Shown: positions 1 through 8,922 of the stretch, in pieces
How the letters are laid out: each line of letters opens with the position of its first letter
Numbering within the stretch: the stretch's first letter is position 1
DNA from: Shimia sp040225985
GTDB lineage: Bacteria; Pseudomonadota; Alphaproteobacteria; Rhodobacterales; Rhodobacteraceae
Assembly (NCBI RefSeq): GCF_040225985.1
Contig: NZ_JBBPEU010000007.1
Coordinates: 62,001-126,000 of the forward strand
Length of the DNA: 64,000 nucleotides
Reading direction: 5' to 3'
Translations under genes and position numbers: made by a program
Notes under the pieces: model-generated
What the model saw: the letters and a program-made list of their open reading frames with translations, nothing else
Told to the model about the DNA's origin: nothing
The model's database searches: none

Positions 1-68
1 TCGAGGAATTGATCGCGCAGATCGACAAGGACTGTCGCCAATGCCGCGACATCCTGGCGGCGCTATGA
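1..68 (+). CDS. C-terminal end of an upstream gene (partial)
   Basis: An open frame enters from the left edge and ends at TGA 66-68; the last residues read EELIAQIDKDCRQCRDILAAL. The stop overlaps the ATG of the next gene as ATGA, so the two are probably translationally coupled. The visible 21 residues contain a CxxC pair but are too few to name a family. Confidence 0.5.
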   Translation, partial: EELIAQIDKDCRQCRDILAAL

Positions 69-541
69 CCAACCGTGACCCGATAGCACGGGACGGGCTG
101 GCCCACCGGTTCTGGGAGCGCAAGCCCCTGACCAAGCTGAACCAGCGCGAATGGGAGGCACTTTGCGACGGCTGTGGCAAGTGCTGCCTGAACAAGCTCG
201 AGGATTCCGAGACGGGCCGGGTCGAGCTGACCTGCGTCGCCTGCCGGCTGTTGGACGATGACAGCTGCCGTTGCACCCAATATGACATTCGCCACCAGTT
301 CGTGCCCGAATGCATCGTCATGAGCCCGAGCAATATCGACGATCACGCCTACTGGATGCCCCGCACCTGCGCCTATCGGCTGTTATGGGAGGGCAAACCC
401 TTGTTCGACTGGCATCCGCTGATTTCCGGCGACCCCGAAACGGTCCATGCTGCGGGCGTTTCGGTGCGCCACCGCACGGTGTCGGAATTCGAAATCGATG
501 AAGATGACTGGGAAGACTATATCATTGAGGAGCCCGTCTGA
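65..541 (+). CDS. YcgN-like cysteine-cluster protein (UPF0260)
   Basis: A 158-residue protein with the cysteine-rich signature of the UPF0260/YcgN group: CDGCGKCCLNKLED near residue 36, then CVACRLLDDDSCRCTQY. These cysteines resemble the CxxCxxCC cluster of the wider YkgJ-like family, thought to bind metal, but the function is not established. The ATG at 65 is chosen because it overlaps the upstream stop; an earlier in-frame ATG at 41 lies inside the upstream gene. The C-terminal tail is acidic. The gene is followed with a one-base overlap by a threonine aldolase gene; I see no functional link. Confidence 0.85.
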   Translation: MTNRDPIARDGLAHRFWERKPLTKLNQREWEALCDGCGKCCLNKLEDSETGRVELTCVACRLLDDDSCRCTQYDIRHQFVPECIVMSPSNIDDHAYWMPRTCAYRLLWEGKPLFDWHPLISGDPETVHAAGVSVRHRTVSEFEIDEDDWEDYIIEEPV

Positions 542-1587
542 TGTTTTTTGCCTCTGACAATGCAGGTCCGGCGCATGATGCCATCATCGCAGCGCTGGCC
601 ACGGCCAACCGGGGCTATGCCATGCCCTATGGCGCCGATCCCATCATGGACGAGGTGCGCGCCAAGATCCGCACCATTTTCGAAGCCCCTACGGCCGAGG
701 TCTATCTGGTGGCCACGGGTACGGCCGCGAATGCGCTGGCGCTGGCCTGCTATGCCCAGCCGTGGCAGACCGTGTTCTGTTCCCCCGTTGCTCATATCCA
801 CGAGGATGAATGCAACGCACCCGAGTTCTATGCAGGCGGTGCAAAGCTGACCCTGGTGGGCGATGGCGCCAAGATGACGCCCGACAACCTGCGCAGCGCC
901 ATCGAGGGCGAGGAAACCCGCGGCGTTCACGGCCCCCAGCGCGGCCCCGTATCGATCACCCAGGTGACCGAACGCGGCACGGTCTATTCCGTGGACGAAT
1001 TGCGCGCGCTGTGCGACGTGGCGAAATCTTTTGACCTGCCCGTGCATCTGGACGGCGCACGCTTTGCCAATGCGCTGGTCGCCTTGGGATGCACCCCAGC
1101 CGAGATGACATGGAAAGCGGGCGTGGATGTGGTTAGTTTTGGCGGCACCAAGAATGGTTGTGTCGGCGTAGAGGCGGTGATCCTGTTTGACCCGGACAAG
1201 GCGTGGGAATTCGAACTGCGCCGCAAACGCGGGGCACATCTGTTTTCCAAGCACCGCTACCTGTCGGCCCAGATGAACGCTTATCTGACCGAGGACCTCT
1301 GGCGTCTGAGCGCGACCAAGGCCAATGCAAACTGCGCGCGGCTGGTGGCGGGCCTTAAAGAGGCGGGCGTCACTTTCCTGCACGATCCGCAGGCCAATAT
1401 CGTGTTCTGCAGCTTCCCCCGCGCAGCACACCAGCGCCTGCACGATGCAGGGGCGGTCTATTACGTCTGGTCCGGCGCGCTGGAAGGCGACGACCCCGAT
1501 GAGATGCTCGAAGCACGGCTGGTCTGCGACTGGTCGCTGTCCGAGACCCAGATCGACCAGTTTGTTGCCCTCGTGAAACCGGCCTGA
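541..1587 (+). CDS. ltaE: Low-specificity L-threonine aldolase
   Basis: A 348-residue PLP enzyme of the beta-eliminating lyase family, expected to cleave L-threonine or allo-threonine to glycine and acetaldehyde in the cytoplasm. The sequence starts FASDNAGPAHDAI, has the TGTAANALAL phosphate-binding region, HLDGAR before the cofactor aspartate region, and FGGTKNG, whose lysine is the PLP Schiff-base residue. Length is normal for the family. Its start overlaps the preceding stop (TGATG), suggesting cotranscription with the YcgN-like gene. Substrate stereopreference cannot be read from the sequence. Confidence 0.9.
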   Translation: MFFASDNAGPAHDAIIAALATANRGYAMPYGADPIMDEVRAKIRTIFEAPTAEVYLVATGTAANALALACYAQPWQTVFCSPVAHIHEDECNAPEFYAGGAKLTLVGDGAKMTPDNLRSAIEGEETRGVHGPQRGPVSITQVTERGTVYSVDELRALCDVAKSFDLPVHLDGARFANALVALGCTPAEMTWKAGVDVVSFGGTKNGCVGVEAVILFDPDKAWEFELRRKRGAHLFSKHRYLSAQMNAYLTEDLWRLSATKANANCARLVAGLKEAGVTFLHDPQANIVFCSFPRAAHQRLHDAGAVYYVWSGALEGDDPDEMLEARLVCDWSLSETQIDQFVALVKPA

Positions 1588-1589
1588 CC

Positions 1590-2396
1590 TCAGCCCTCGG
1601 CGCGCCGGACGTTTTGCAGGATTTCGGCCGCCACGGTTTTCGGATGGGTGATTGGCCCCATATGCGCCAAGCCTTCAAAGGTTTTGCGGCGTGCCCCATG
1701 CACCCGCGCGGCGATGCCATCCTGCACGACCTTCATCAGGGCCGGTGACTCGGCCCCATCCATCAGGACAAGCGGCGCCTGGATCTCGCCAAGACGCGGG
1801 ATCAGGCCCCAGTTGTCATGCCCCAAAGATGGTTCACTGTCGCGAATGACGGTGATCCGCCGCGTCGCCCCCGCCCGCAGGTCTTCGGGCAGGTCATCCC
1901 AGCGGCGCCCATCCCCCCAGACCCGCATGAAGGCGCGGGCCGCCCTGTCGGGGTGCCCTGCCGCAATTTCGGTCATCACGGTCTGCATGAGCGCAGCATT
2001 CCACGCCGCCTGCTCCGGTCCGTCCTCTCGGGCCACAGCCATCAAGACCGGTTCGAACAGGGACACGGATTTGACCAGATGCGGGTATTGCACCGCCAGC
2101 CGCAGCGCGATGACGCCGCCATAGCTGTGGCCGATCAAATGCATGGGACGGCCAAGAAACGGGCGCACGGCGGCGACCGTCGCGTCGGTGATGTCGCCTT
2201 GCCCGTCCCAGTCGGGGCTACGCCCGTGACTGGGCAGGTCCAGCGCGGTGACTGTCATGTCCTCTGCCAAAGCCCCCGCGACCCCGCGCCATGCGCCGGA
2301 ATGCGCCAACGAACAATGAAGCGCCAGCGCCGGTTCGGGGCCATGCCCGAAGCTGCGCGCGTGAAGATGCAAGGGCGCGACCGTGTCCAGCCCCAT
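1590..2396 (-). CDS. Alpha/beta hydrolase
   Basis: A 268-residue single-domain alpha/beta hydrolase. The nucleophile elbow is GHSYGG near residue 98, with an upstream oxyanion-hole region (ALHCSLAHSGAW) and a downstream acid and histidine (LMDGAESP, GLAHMGP). The substrate is unknown; the fold covers esterases, lactonases and C-C hydrolases. It lies two bases downstream of the HCCA-isomerase-like gene on the same strand, so the pair is probably an operon, which might indicate a small aromatic or thioester catabolic step, but this is only an inference. Confidence 0.82.
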   Translation of the reverse strand: MGLDTVAPLHLHARSFGHGPEPALALHCSLAHSGAWRGVAGALAEDMTVTALDLPSHGRSPDWDGQGDITDATVAAVRPFLGRPMHLIGHSYGGVIALRLAVQYPHLVKSVSLFEPVLMAVAREDGPEQAAWNAALMQTVMTEIAAGHPDRAARAFMRVWGDGRRWDDLPEDLRAGATRRITVIRDSEPSLGHDNWGLIPRLGEIQAPLVLMDGAESPALMKVVQDGIAARVHGARRKTFEGLAHMGPITHPKTVAAEILQNVRRAEG

Positions 2397-2398
2397 AA

Positions 2399-2998
2399 TC
2401 AGAGCTCTCCCGACAGATGCATGTCGAGGTCTTCGAGCCGGTCCTGCCCCCAGAAGGCCGCGCCGGTGTCGACCACATAGAACGGCGCCCCGAAGGCCCC
2501 TGCGGCGATGCCGTCTTCAAGGTTCTTTTCATAGATTTCGGCCCCGACCAGAAGGCCGCTATCGGCCAGTGACGGATCGAACCCCGCCTCGGACAGGCAC
2601 GCCTTGATGACGTCATCCTGCGCGATGTCCTTGTCTTCGACCCAGCAGGCCCGCATCAGCCCCTGGCATAGCTTGCCCAGGTCGCCACCGCCGGCCTTTT
2701 GCGCGGCAATCACGGCATAAGAGGACGGCGCCATGTTGGTCGGCCAGTGGGCCGGTTGCAGGTTGAACGGCATGCCAGCCTTTTTGGCCTGACGCGGCAG
2801 TTCCTGTGCACGATAGGCGATGCGATTCGGGTGCCGGTCCTTGGGCGCAACACCCCCGGTACGCGCAAAAAGCGCCATGATATCGAGAGGTTTGTAGGTG
2901 ATCGTCGCCCCGTGCTTGGCCGCGATCTCCTCCAACCGGTTGCCCGCGAGATATGCATAGGGGGAAATCGTCGAGAAATAATAGTCGATATGTGGCAT
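2399..2998 (-). CDS. 2-hydroxychromene-2-carboxylate isomerase-like (DsbA/GST-kappa fold)
   Basis: A 199-residue protein beginning HIDYYFSTISPYAYLAGNRL, the classic start of the HCCA isomerase/GST-kappa group, where the serine in this loop contacts glutathione. GAFGAPFYVVDTGAAFWGQDRLEDL near the C-terminus is the matching conserved end (cis-proline GAP, WGQDRL). Relatives act in naphthalene degradation or as glutathione-dependent isomerases. No other aromatic degradation genes are nearby, so the physiological substrate is open. It appears to be the first gene of a two-gene operon with the alpha/beta hydrolase. Confidence 0.85.
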   Translation of the reverse strand: MPHIDYYFSTISPYAYLAGNRLEEIAAKHGATITYKPLDIMALFARTGGVAPKDRHPNRIAYRAQELPRQAKKAGMPFNLQPAHWPTNMAPSSYAVIAAQKAGGGDLGKLCQGLMRACWVEDKDIAQDDVIKACLSEAGFDPSLADSGLLVGAEIYEKNLEDGIAAGAFGAPFYVVDTGAAFWGQDRLEDLDMHLSGEL

Positions 2999-3113
2999 TT
3001 GGGACCTCTGCGCGTCTGCATCACTTTGCCAGAAGGTAGGGCCATGTTAAGCGGTGTGCAACGTCACGAATCTGTCATTCGTGGATTCGGATATCTGCCT
3101 GGGGACCACTCAA

Positions 3114-4133
3114 ATGCCTACCATCCTGGAACCGAAACTCATCACGGGAACCGCCAACAAACCGCTGGCTCTGGCGATTGCACGCCGCATGTCGATGCAT
3201 CGCGGCAAAACGCTGGGTCTTGTGGACGCCCGTGTCGAACGGTTCAACGACCAAGAAATCTTTGTCGAAGTGTTCGAAAACGTGCGCGGCGAAGATATGT
3301 TCATTATCCAGCCGACCTCGAATCCGGCCAATGACAACCTGATGGAACTGCTGATCATGACCGACGCGCTGCGCCGGTCGTCGGCGGCGCGCATCACCGC
3401 CGTGATCCCGTATTTCGGCTATGCCCGCCAGGACCGCCGCGCCAAGGCGCGCACGCCGATCTCGGCCAAGCTGGTCGCCAATATGCTGGTCGAGGCCGGC
3501 GTGGAACGGGTTCTGACCATGGACCTGCACGCTGCGCAGATTCAGGGCTTCTTCGATATCCCCGTCGACAACCTCTATGCCTCGCCCGTCTTTGCGCTTG
3601 ATATCATGCACCAGTTTCCGGGCGAACTACTCAAGGATGTCATGGTCGTCTCGCCTGACGTGGGCGGCGTGGCCCGGGCCCGCGAACTTGCCAAACGGAT
3701 CGGCGCGCCCCTGTCGATTGTGGACAAACGCCGCGAAAAGCCCGGTGAGGTCGCCGAGATGACTGTGATCGGGAATGTCGAAGGCAAAAAATGTATCATC
3801 GTCGACGACATGTGCGACACCGCCGGCACGCTCTGCAAAGCGGCCGAGGTCCTGATGGAGCACGGCGCGACCGAGGTGCATTCCTATATCACCCACGGTG
3901 TCATGTCCGGCCCTGCCGTCGATCGCGTCACCAAATCCGTGATGAAATCGCTGGTCATCACCGACTCGATCCAGCCGACCCAACCGGTTCTGGACGCTCC
4001 GAATATCCGCATCGTGCCCACAGCCCCGATGTTTGCACAGGCGATCATGAATATCTGGAACGGCACCAGCGTGTCGTCGCTGTTTGAAACCGAAACGCTG
4101 GAACCCGCCTATGAGGGCATGTTCCCGTCCTGA
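3114..4133 (+). CDS. prs: Ribose-phosphate pyrophosphokinase (PRPP synthetase)
   Basis: A 339-residue enzyme making PRPP from ribose 5-phosphate and ATP for purine, pyrimidine, histidine and tryptophan synthesis. It shows RFNDQEIFVEVFENVRGED, YFGYARQDRRAKARTPI (ATP-binding flexible loop), the DLHAAQIQGFF pyrophosphate segment and the PRPP loop IIVDDMCDTAGTL. The start at 3114 (MPTILEPKL) fits family N-termini better than an in-frame upstream codon at 3054. Slightly longer than the about 315 residues of E. coli Prs, typical for alphaproteobacteria. A strong terminator follows directly. Confidence 0.97.
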   Translation: MPTILEPKLITGTANKPLALAIARRMSMHRGKTLGLVDARVERFNDQEIFVEVFENVRGEDMFIIQPTSNPANDNLMELLIMTDALRRSSAARITAVIPYFGYARQDRRAKARTPISAKLVANMLVEAGVERVLTMDLHAAQIQGFFDIPVDNLYASPVFALDIMHQFPGELLKDVMVVSPDVGGVARARELAKRIGAPLSIVDKRREKPGEVAEMTVIGNVEGKKCIIVDDMCDTAGTLCKAAEVLMEHGATEVHSYITHGVMSGPAVDRVTKSVMKSLVITDSIQPTQPVLDAPNIRIVPTAPMFAQAIMNIWNGTSVSSLFETETLEPAYEGMFPS

Positions 4134-4158
4134 TCGGACGCCCGGTTCGCGAAACAAC

Positions 4159-4184
4159 AAAGGGCGCCCGTGTGGCGCCCTTTT
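4159..4184 (+). terminator. Intrinsic terminator after prs
   Basis: Perfect 10-bp stem AAAGGGCGCC / GGCGCCCTTT with a 5-base loop (CGTGT) followed by TTTT, 26 bases after the prs stop. It sits between convergent genes and, because the left arm starts with As, could also act on the opposite strand for the lectin-domain gene. Confidence 0.88.
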
Positions 4185-4187
4185 GCG

Positions 4188-4538
4188 TCAGCGGATTTCC
4201 CAGTCGTCGTCGTTGGCAAGTTCGCCAATCGCGGTCCAGTTCATGCGCACGCGGGCAACGCGGCTATCCCCCCATGTGCGAAACACGAGGTCGAACCCCG
4301 CACGGGTGACCTTCTCGGACAGGATTTCAATACGCTGATGGGGGCCGCTGTCGATATCGGACAGGGACAGGCCAACATGTACCGCAGGCACGTCAAGGAA
4401 GGGTTCGGTAAACACCACCGGGATCCGACGTTCGCGGGCACCATGTCCCGTCCACATTTCACCACCATTTTCGAAATCCGCAAAAATGGGCACGTCGCCC
4501 TGCTCAATGCCGATGAGATGTGTTCTGAGTCGTTTCAT
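4188..4538 (-). CDS. H-type lectin domain protein
   Basis: A 116-residue protein with a single H-type lectin-like domain (as in discoidin/Helix pomatia agglutinin): IPVVFTEPFLDVPAVHVGLSLSDID, then RIEILSEKVTRAGFDLVFRTWGDSRVARVRMNWTAIG. The conserved pattern is an aromatic TGF-x-L-x-F strand followed by W-x-D and the WxAIG end. No signal peptide or membrane segment is visible. I prefer the ATG at 4538; a TTG four codons upstream is also possible. It lies just downstream of the ATP synthase operon but behind a terminator. In bacteria the ligand of such domains is mostly unknown. Confidence 0.78.
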   Translation of the reverse strand: MKRLRTHLIGIEQGDVPIFADFENGGEMWTGHGARERRIPVVFTEPFLDVPAVHVGLSLSDIDSGPHQRIEILSEKVTRAGFDLVFRTWGDSRVARVRMNWTAIGELANDDDWEIR

Positions 4539-4583
4539 GGGCCGTACCAAAAATGTCTAACTTGACGACAAAACACGCACTAA

Positions 4584-4622
4584 TCAACAAAACAAGGGGC
4601 CACGCCTGTTGGCGCAGCCCCT
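4584..4622 (-). terminator. Terminator of the F1 ATP synthase operon
   Basis: On the minus strand a 12-bp stem (AGGGGCTGCGCC / GGCGTGGCCCCT, two G-U pairs) with an AACA loop is followed by TTGTTTTGTTG. It begins 25 bases after the atpC stop and points away from the operon, as expected for a rho-independent terminator. Confidence 0.75.
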
Positions 4623-4647
4623 CTGAACTGTTTTTACAGGGTCTGGA

Positions 4648-5043
4648 TCAATCCATCGCGTCCAGCAGGTCGACGAGGTCGGCAACAAACTTCTCTGCTG
4701 CATCCTTGTCTTCTGCCGCCGCAGCCGCAGCCGCGTCGCGGGCTGCCGTCAGGACGTCTTCCAGATCTGCCTTGGTCACTTCCGATCCCACATGCGCGTG
4801 TTCGGCAATCACCGAGATCGACTCGGCCGAGATTTCCGCGAAACCGCGGGTCACGACAAAATCTTTCTCGCCTTCGGGCGATTGCACCTTCACGACACCG
4901 GGACGCAGCGAGGTCAGCACAGCGGCGTGACCCGGCATGGCGGTCATGTCGCCATCTGCGCCCGGGATCTGGACCGAGGTCACCTCGAGCGAAGCAAGGC
5001 TACGCTCGGGGCTGACCAGGTCAAATTGCATCGTGTTTGCCAT
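4648..5043 (-). CDS. atpC: ATP synthase F1 epsilon subunit
   Basis: A 131-residue protein with the N-terminal beta-sandwich of F1 epsilon: FDLVSPERSLASLEVTSVQIPGADGDMTAMPGHA, ending that domain near residue 85 (FVVTRGFAEIS). The C-terminal helical part is short and alanine-rich, as is usual in alphaproteobacteria, where epsilon is a weak inhibitor. Last gene of the F1 operon, 11 bases after atpD. Confidence 0.95.
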   Translation of the reverse strand: MANTMQFDLVSPERSLASLEVTSVQIPGADGDMTAMPGHAAVLTSLRPGVVKVQSPEGEKDFVVTRGFAEISAESISVIAEHAHVGSEVTKADLEDVLTAARDAAAAAAAEDKDAAEKFVADLVDLLDAMD

Positions 5044-5054
5044 CAGGGGCCTCC

Positions 5055-6479
5055 TTAGGCCGCTTCAGCAGCCATTTTCTCGGCTTTTGCGATCACTTCG
5101 TCGATGCCGCCAACCATGTAGAAGGCGCCTTCGGGCAGGTGATCGTATTCGCCAGCCACAACGGCTTTGAACGACGAGATGGTGTCTTCCAGCGGAACCT
5201 GAACACCGTCAGAGCCGGTGAAGACCTTCGCAACGTCGAACGGCTGCGAGAGGAAACGCTGAATCTTACGGGCACGAGCCACGGTCAGTTTGTCTTCTTC
5301 CGACAGTTCGTCCATGCCGAGGATGGCGATGATGTCTTGCAGCGACTTGTAGCGTTGCAGGATGTTTTGAACGTCGAAGGCCACTTTGTAGTGCTCTTCA
5401 CCCACAACACCCGGGTCCATCAGACGCGAGGTCGAGTCGAGCGGGTCAACGGCCGGGTAGATACCCAGTTCCGAGATCGCACGCGACAGAACGGTGGTTG
5501 CGTCGAGGTGGGCAAAGGTGGTTGCCGGTGCAGGGTCGGTAAGGTCGTCCGCGGGAACGTAGACGGCCTGGATCGACGTAATCGAGCCCGATTTGGTCGA
5601 AGTAATGCGTTCCTGCATCGCACCCATGTCGGTGGCCAGCGTCGGCTGGTAACCCACCGCCGAAGGAATACGGCCCAGCAGAGCCGAAACTTCCGAACCG
5701 GCTTGGGTAAAGCGGAAGATGTTGTCGACGAAGAACAGAACGTCGGTACCGGACTGGTCGCGGAACTGTTCTGCAAGGGTCAGACCGGTCAGAGCAACAC
5801 GTGCACGCGCACCCGGAGGTTCGTTCATCTGGCCGTAAACCAGAGCCACCTGCGATTCTTCGAGGTTATCGGGTTTGATAACGTTCGATTCGATCATCTC
5901 CCAGTAGAGGTCGTTACCCTCACGGGTCCGTTCACCCACACCCGCGAACACCGAGAAACCCGAGTGCACTTTTGCGATGTTGTTGATGAGTTCCATGATG
6001 AGAACGGTTTTACCCACACCTGCACCACCGAACAGACCAATCTTACCACCCTTCGAGTAGGGGGCCAGCAGGTCGATCACTTTAATACCGGTGACGAGGA
6101 TTTCCGACTCGGTCGACTGTTCGTCGAATTCCGGTGCGGGCTGGTGGATTGCGCGGGTCTCGTCTGCGTTGACCGGACCTTTTTCGTCCACGGGCTCGCC
6201 CACAACGTTCAGGATGCGGCCCAGGGTTGCGTTACCAACCGGAACCGAAATCGGTGCGCCGGTGTCGAGCACTTCTGCGCCACGAACGAGACCTTCGGTC
6301 GCGTCCATCGCGATGGTGCGGACAGTGTTTTCACCCAGGTGCTGGGCAACTTCCAGAACCAGTTTCTTGCCGTTGTTTTCAGTGTTCAGTGCGTTGAGGA
6401 TTTCCGGCAGGGAATCTTCGAACTGAACGTCGACAACGGCGCCGATGACCTGGGTCACCTTACCTTTTGCGTTTGCCAT
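5055..6479 (-). CDS. atpD: ATP synthase F1 beta subunit
   Basis: A 474-residue catalytic subunit. Visible signatures are the P-loop GGAGVGKTVL near residue 150, GERTREGNDLY with the catalytic glutamate, the ALVYGQMNEPPGARARVALTG stretch, and the DNIFRFTQAGSEVSALLGRIPSAVGYQPTLATDMG catalytic core region (conserved in all beta subunits). It synthesises ATP at the F1 head using proton flow through F0. Codon use is strongly biased, as for a highly expressed gene. Sits between atpG and atpC. Confidence 0.98.
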   Translation of the reverse strand: MANAKGKVTQVIGAVVDVQFEDSLPEILNALNTENNGKKLVLEVAQHLGENTVRTIAMDATEGLVRGAEVLDTGAPISVPVGNATLGRILNVVGEPVDEKGPVNADETRAIHQPAPEFDEQSTESEILVTGIKVIDLLAPYSKGGKIGLFGGAGVGKTVLIMELINNIAKVHSGFSVFAGVGERTREGNDLYWEMIESNVIKPDNLEESQVALVYGQMNEPPGARARVALTGLTLAEQFRDQSGTDVLFFVDNIFRFTQAGSEVSALLGRIPSAVGYQPTLATDMGAMQERITSTKSGSITSIQAVYVPADDLTDPAPATTFAHLDATTVLSRAISELGIYPAVDPLDSTSRLMDPGVVGEEHYKVAFDVQNILQRYKSLQDIIAILGMDELSEEDKLTVARARKIQRFLSQPFDVAKVFTGSDGVQVPLEDTISSFKAVVAGEYDHLPEGAFYMVGGIDEVIAKAEKMAAEAA

Positions 6480-6495
6480 TTGTTCGTCTCCGGTC

Positions 6496-7371
6496 TTAGA
6501 GCGCTTCAGCGCCCGAGATGATTTCGATAAGCTCGTTGGTGATCACAGCCTGACGCGAGCGGTTGAACTCGATGGTCAGTTTGTCGATCATGTCGCCAGC
6601 GTTGCGGGTCGCGTTGTCCATTGCGGACATCCGCGCACCCTGCTCCGAGGCACCGTTTTCCAGCAGTGCAGCAAAAATCTGCGTTGCGACGCCGCGCGGC
6701 AGCAGGTCGGCCAGAATGGCCTCTTCGCTGGGCTCGTAGTCGTACAGAGTGGCTGCGCCGTCACCTTCGGCTGCGTCAAACGCTGCCGGGATGATTTGCT
6801 GAGCGGTCGGGATCTGGGTCACAACGTTCACGAACTTCGCATAGAAGATTGTGGCCACGTCGAACTCGCCCGCATCAAAGCGCGACAGGATACTTGCAGC
6901 AATACCTTGCGCATCGCCATATCCAACACGTTTGACCTCGGTCAGGTCAACGTGATCAATGAAGTGTTCACCCAGATCACGTTTGATCGCGTCACGACCT
7001 TTCTTGCCGACCGTGACGATCTTGACAGTTTTACCTGCTGCGATCAGCTCTTCCGCTTTCGAACGGGCCAGTTTGGCGATGTTCGAGTTGAAGCCGCCGC
7101 AAAGGCCACGTTCAGCGGTCATCACCACCAGCAGGTGGGTCTGATCGCTGCCGGTGCCCGACAGCAGTTTCGGTGCAGAGTCGGAACCACCGACCGAGGC
7201 CGCCAGACCACCCAGAACGGCGTTGAACCGTTCTGTGTAGGGGCGCGATGCCTCGGCAGCGTCCTGCGCGCGGCGAAGTTTCGCCGCGGCAACCATCTGC
7301 ATGGCTTTTGTGATCTTCCGAGTGTTTTTCACACTCTCGATCCGGTTTTTTAGGTCCTTCAGACTAGGCAT
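6496..7371 (-). CDS. atpG: ATP synthase F1 gamma subunit
   Basis: A 291-residue central stalk subunit. The N-terminal coiled-coil helix (MPSLKDLKNRIESVKNTRKITKAMQMVAAAKLRRAQ) and C-terminal helix (MSAMDNATRNAGDMIDKLTIEFNRSRQAVITNELIEIISGAEAL) are the defining gamma segments that rotate inside the alpha/beta ring. Length is normal. Located 12 bases after the atpA stop and 16 bases before atpD. Confidence 0.97.
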   Translation of the reverse strand: MPSLKDLKNRIESVKNTRKITKAMQMVAAAKLRRAQDAAEASRPYTERFNAVLGGLAASVGGSDSAPKLLSGTGSDQTHLLVVMTAERGLCGGFNSNIAKLARSKAEELIAAGKTVKIVTVGKKGRDAIKRDLGEHFIDHVDLTEVKRVGYGDAQGIAASILSRFDAGEFDVATIFYAKFVNVVTQIPTAQQIIPAAFDAAEGDGAATLYDYEPSEEAILADLLPRGVATQIFAALLENGASEQGARMSAMDNATRNAGDMIDKLTIEFNRSRQAVITNELIEIISGAEAL

Positions 7372-7383
7372 TGTCCGAACCCC

Positions 7384-8922
7384 TTATGCGAAGTCAGCTG
7401 CGTATTCGTCCAGCGCGGCTTTAACTTTGTCGGCGGCGTCGCCCTTGATCTTGGGATCTTCGTCGGTGATCCAAGCCAGCAGGTCGGCGTGCTTGCCGCG
7501 CAGGTGCTGCAGAAGACCGGTCTCGAAACGACCCACGTCCTTGACGTCGACCTTGTCGAGATAGCCGTTCACACCGGCGAAGATCACGCAGACGATTTCC
7601 GCGTTGGTCAGCGGCGAGTACTGCGGCTGTTTCATCAGCTCGGTCAGACGTGCACCACGGTTCAGCAGCTGCTGGGTTGCGGCGTCAAGGTCGGACCCAA
7701 ACTGGGCAAACGCAGCCATCTCACGATACTGAGCCAGCGACAGTTTCACCGGACCGGCAACCGAAGACATGGCCGAGGTCTGAGCCGAAGAGCCAACCCG
7801 CGAAACCGACAGACCGGTGTTCACAGCAGGACGGATACCCTGATAGAACAGTTCGGTTTCAAGGAAGATCTGGCCGTCGGTGATCGAGATCACGTTGGTC
7901 GGAATAAAGGCCGACACGTCGCCGCCCTGGGTTTCGATGACGGGCAGCGCGGTCAGCGAGCCTGCGCCGAAATCTTCGTTCAGCTTGGCCGAACGCTCCA
8001 GCAGACGCGAGTGCAGGTAGAAAACGTCACCCGGATAGGCTTCACGGCCCGGCGGACGACGCAGCAGCAGCGACATCTGACGATAGGCAACGGCCTGTTT
8101 GGAAAGGTCATCATAGATGATCAGCGCGTGACGGCCATTGTCACGGAAGTACTCGGCCATCGCGGTCGCGGCGTAAGGTGCCAGGAACTGCATCGGCGCG
8201 GGGTCCGAAGCGGTTGCAGCAACAACGATCGAGTAGTCAATCGCGCCGGTTTCTTCGAGTTTCTTCACCAGCTGAGCAACGGTCGACCGCTTCTGACCGA
8301 TCGCAACGTACACGCAGTACAGTTTCTTGCTTTCGTCGTCGCCGGCGGCGTCGTTGTAGGATTTCTGGTTCAGGATGGCGTCCAGAGCCACGGCGGTTTT
8401 ACCGGTCTGACGGTCGCCAATAATAAGTTCACGCTGGCCACGGCCAATCGGGATCATCGCGTCAACCGATTTCAGGCCGGTTGCCATCGGTTCGTGAACC
8501 GATTTACGCGGGATAATGCCCGGCGCTTTCACGTCGGCAACGCCGCGTTCGGTGGCTTCGATCGGGCCCTTGCCGTCCAGCGGGTTGCCCAGACCGTCAA
8601 CAACGCGACCCAGAAGGCCCTCACCAATCGGAACGTCCACGATCGAGTTGGTGCGCTTGACAGTGTCACCTTCTTTAATGTCACGGTCCGAACCGAAGAT
8701 CACGACACCAACGTTGTCGTTTTCAAGGTTCAGGGCCATGCCCTGGATGCCACCGGGGAATTCAACCATCTCACCGGCTTGAACATTGTCCAGGCCGTAG
8801 ACGCGCGCGATACCGTCACCGACGGAAAGCACACGGCCGACTTCGGCCACTTCGGCCTCTTGGCCAAAGTTTTTAATCTGGTCCTTAAGGATCGCAGAGA
8901 TTTCGGCTGCTTGGATACCCAT
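7384..8922 (-). CDS. atpA: ATP synthase F1 alpha subunit
   Basis: A 512-residue regulatory nucleotide-binding subunit. P-loop GDRQTGKTAVALD near residue 170, the catalytic-site arginine region (PAVNTGLSVSRVGSSAQ), and the conserved start MGIQAAEISAILKDQIKNF are all present. The start codon overlaps the atpH stop as TAATG, so translation is probably coupled. Part of a five-gene F1 operon; the F0 genes (atpB, E, F, I) must lie elsewhere, as is typical of Rhodobacterales. Confidence 0.98.
   Translation of the reverse strand: MGIQAAEISAILKDQIKNFGQEAEVAEVGRVLSVGDGIARVYGLDNVQAGEMVEFPGGIQGMALNLENDNVGVVIFGSDRDIKEGDTVKRTNSIVDVPIGEGLLGRVVDGLGNPLDGKGPIEATERGVADVKAPGIIPRKSVHEPMATGLKSVDAMIPIGRGQRELIIGDRQTGKTAVALDAILNQKSYNDAAGDDESKKLYCVYVAIGQKRSTVAQLVKKLEETGAIDYSIVVAATASDPAPMQFLAPYAATAMAEYFRDNGRHALIIYDDLSKQAVAYRQMSLLLRRPPGREAYPGDVFYLHSRLLERSAKLNEDFGAGSLTALPVIETQGGDVSAFIPTNVISITDGQIFLETELFYQGIRPAVNTGLSVSRVGSSAQTSAMSSVAGPVKLSLAQYREMAAFAQFGSDLDAATQQLLNRGARLTELMKQPQYSPLTNAEIVCVIFAGVNGYLDKVDVKDVGRFETGLLQHLRGKHADLLAWITDEDPKIKGDAADKVKAALDEYAADFA

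Noticed and set aside
5037..6521. Long plus-strand open frame (494 codons)
   Set aside because: It is the antisense of atpD; the minus-strand protein is unmistakable and the plus-strand translation has no family features.
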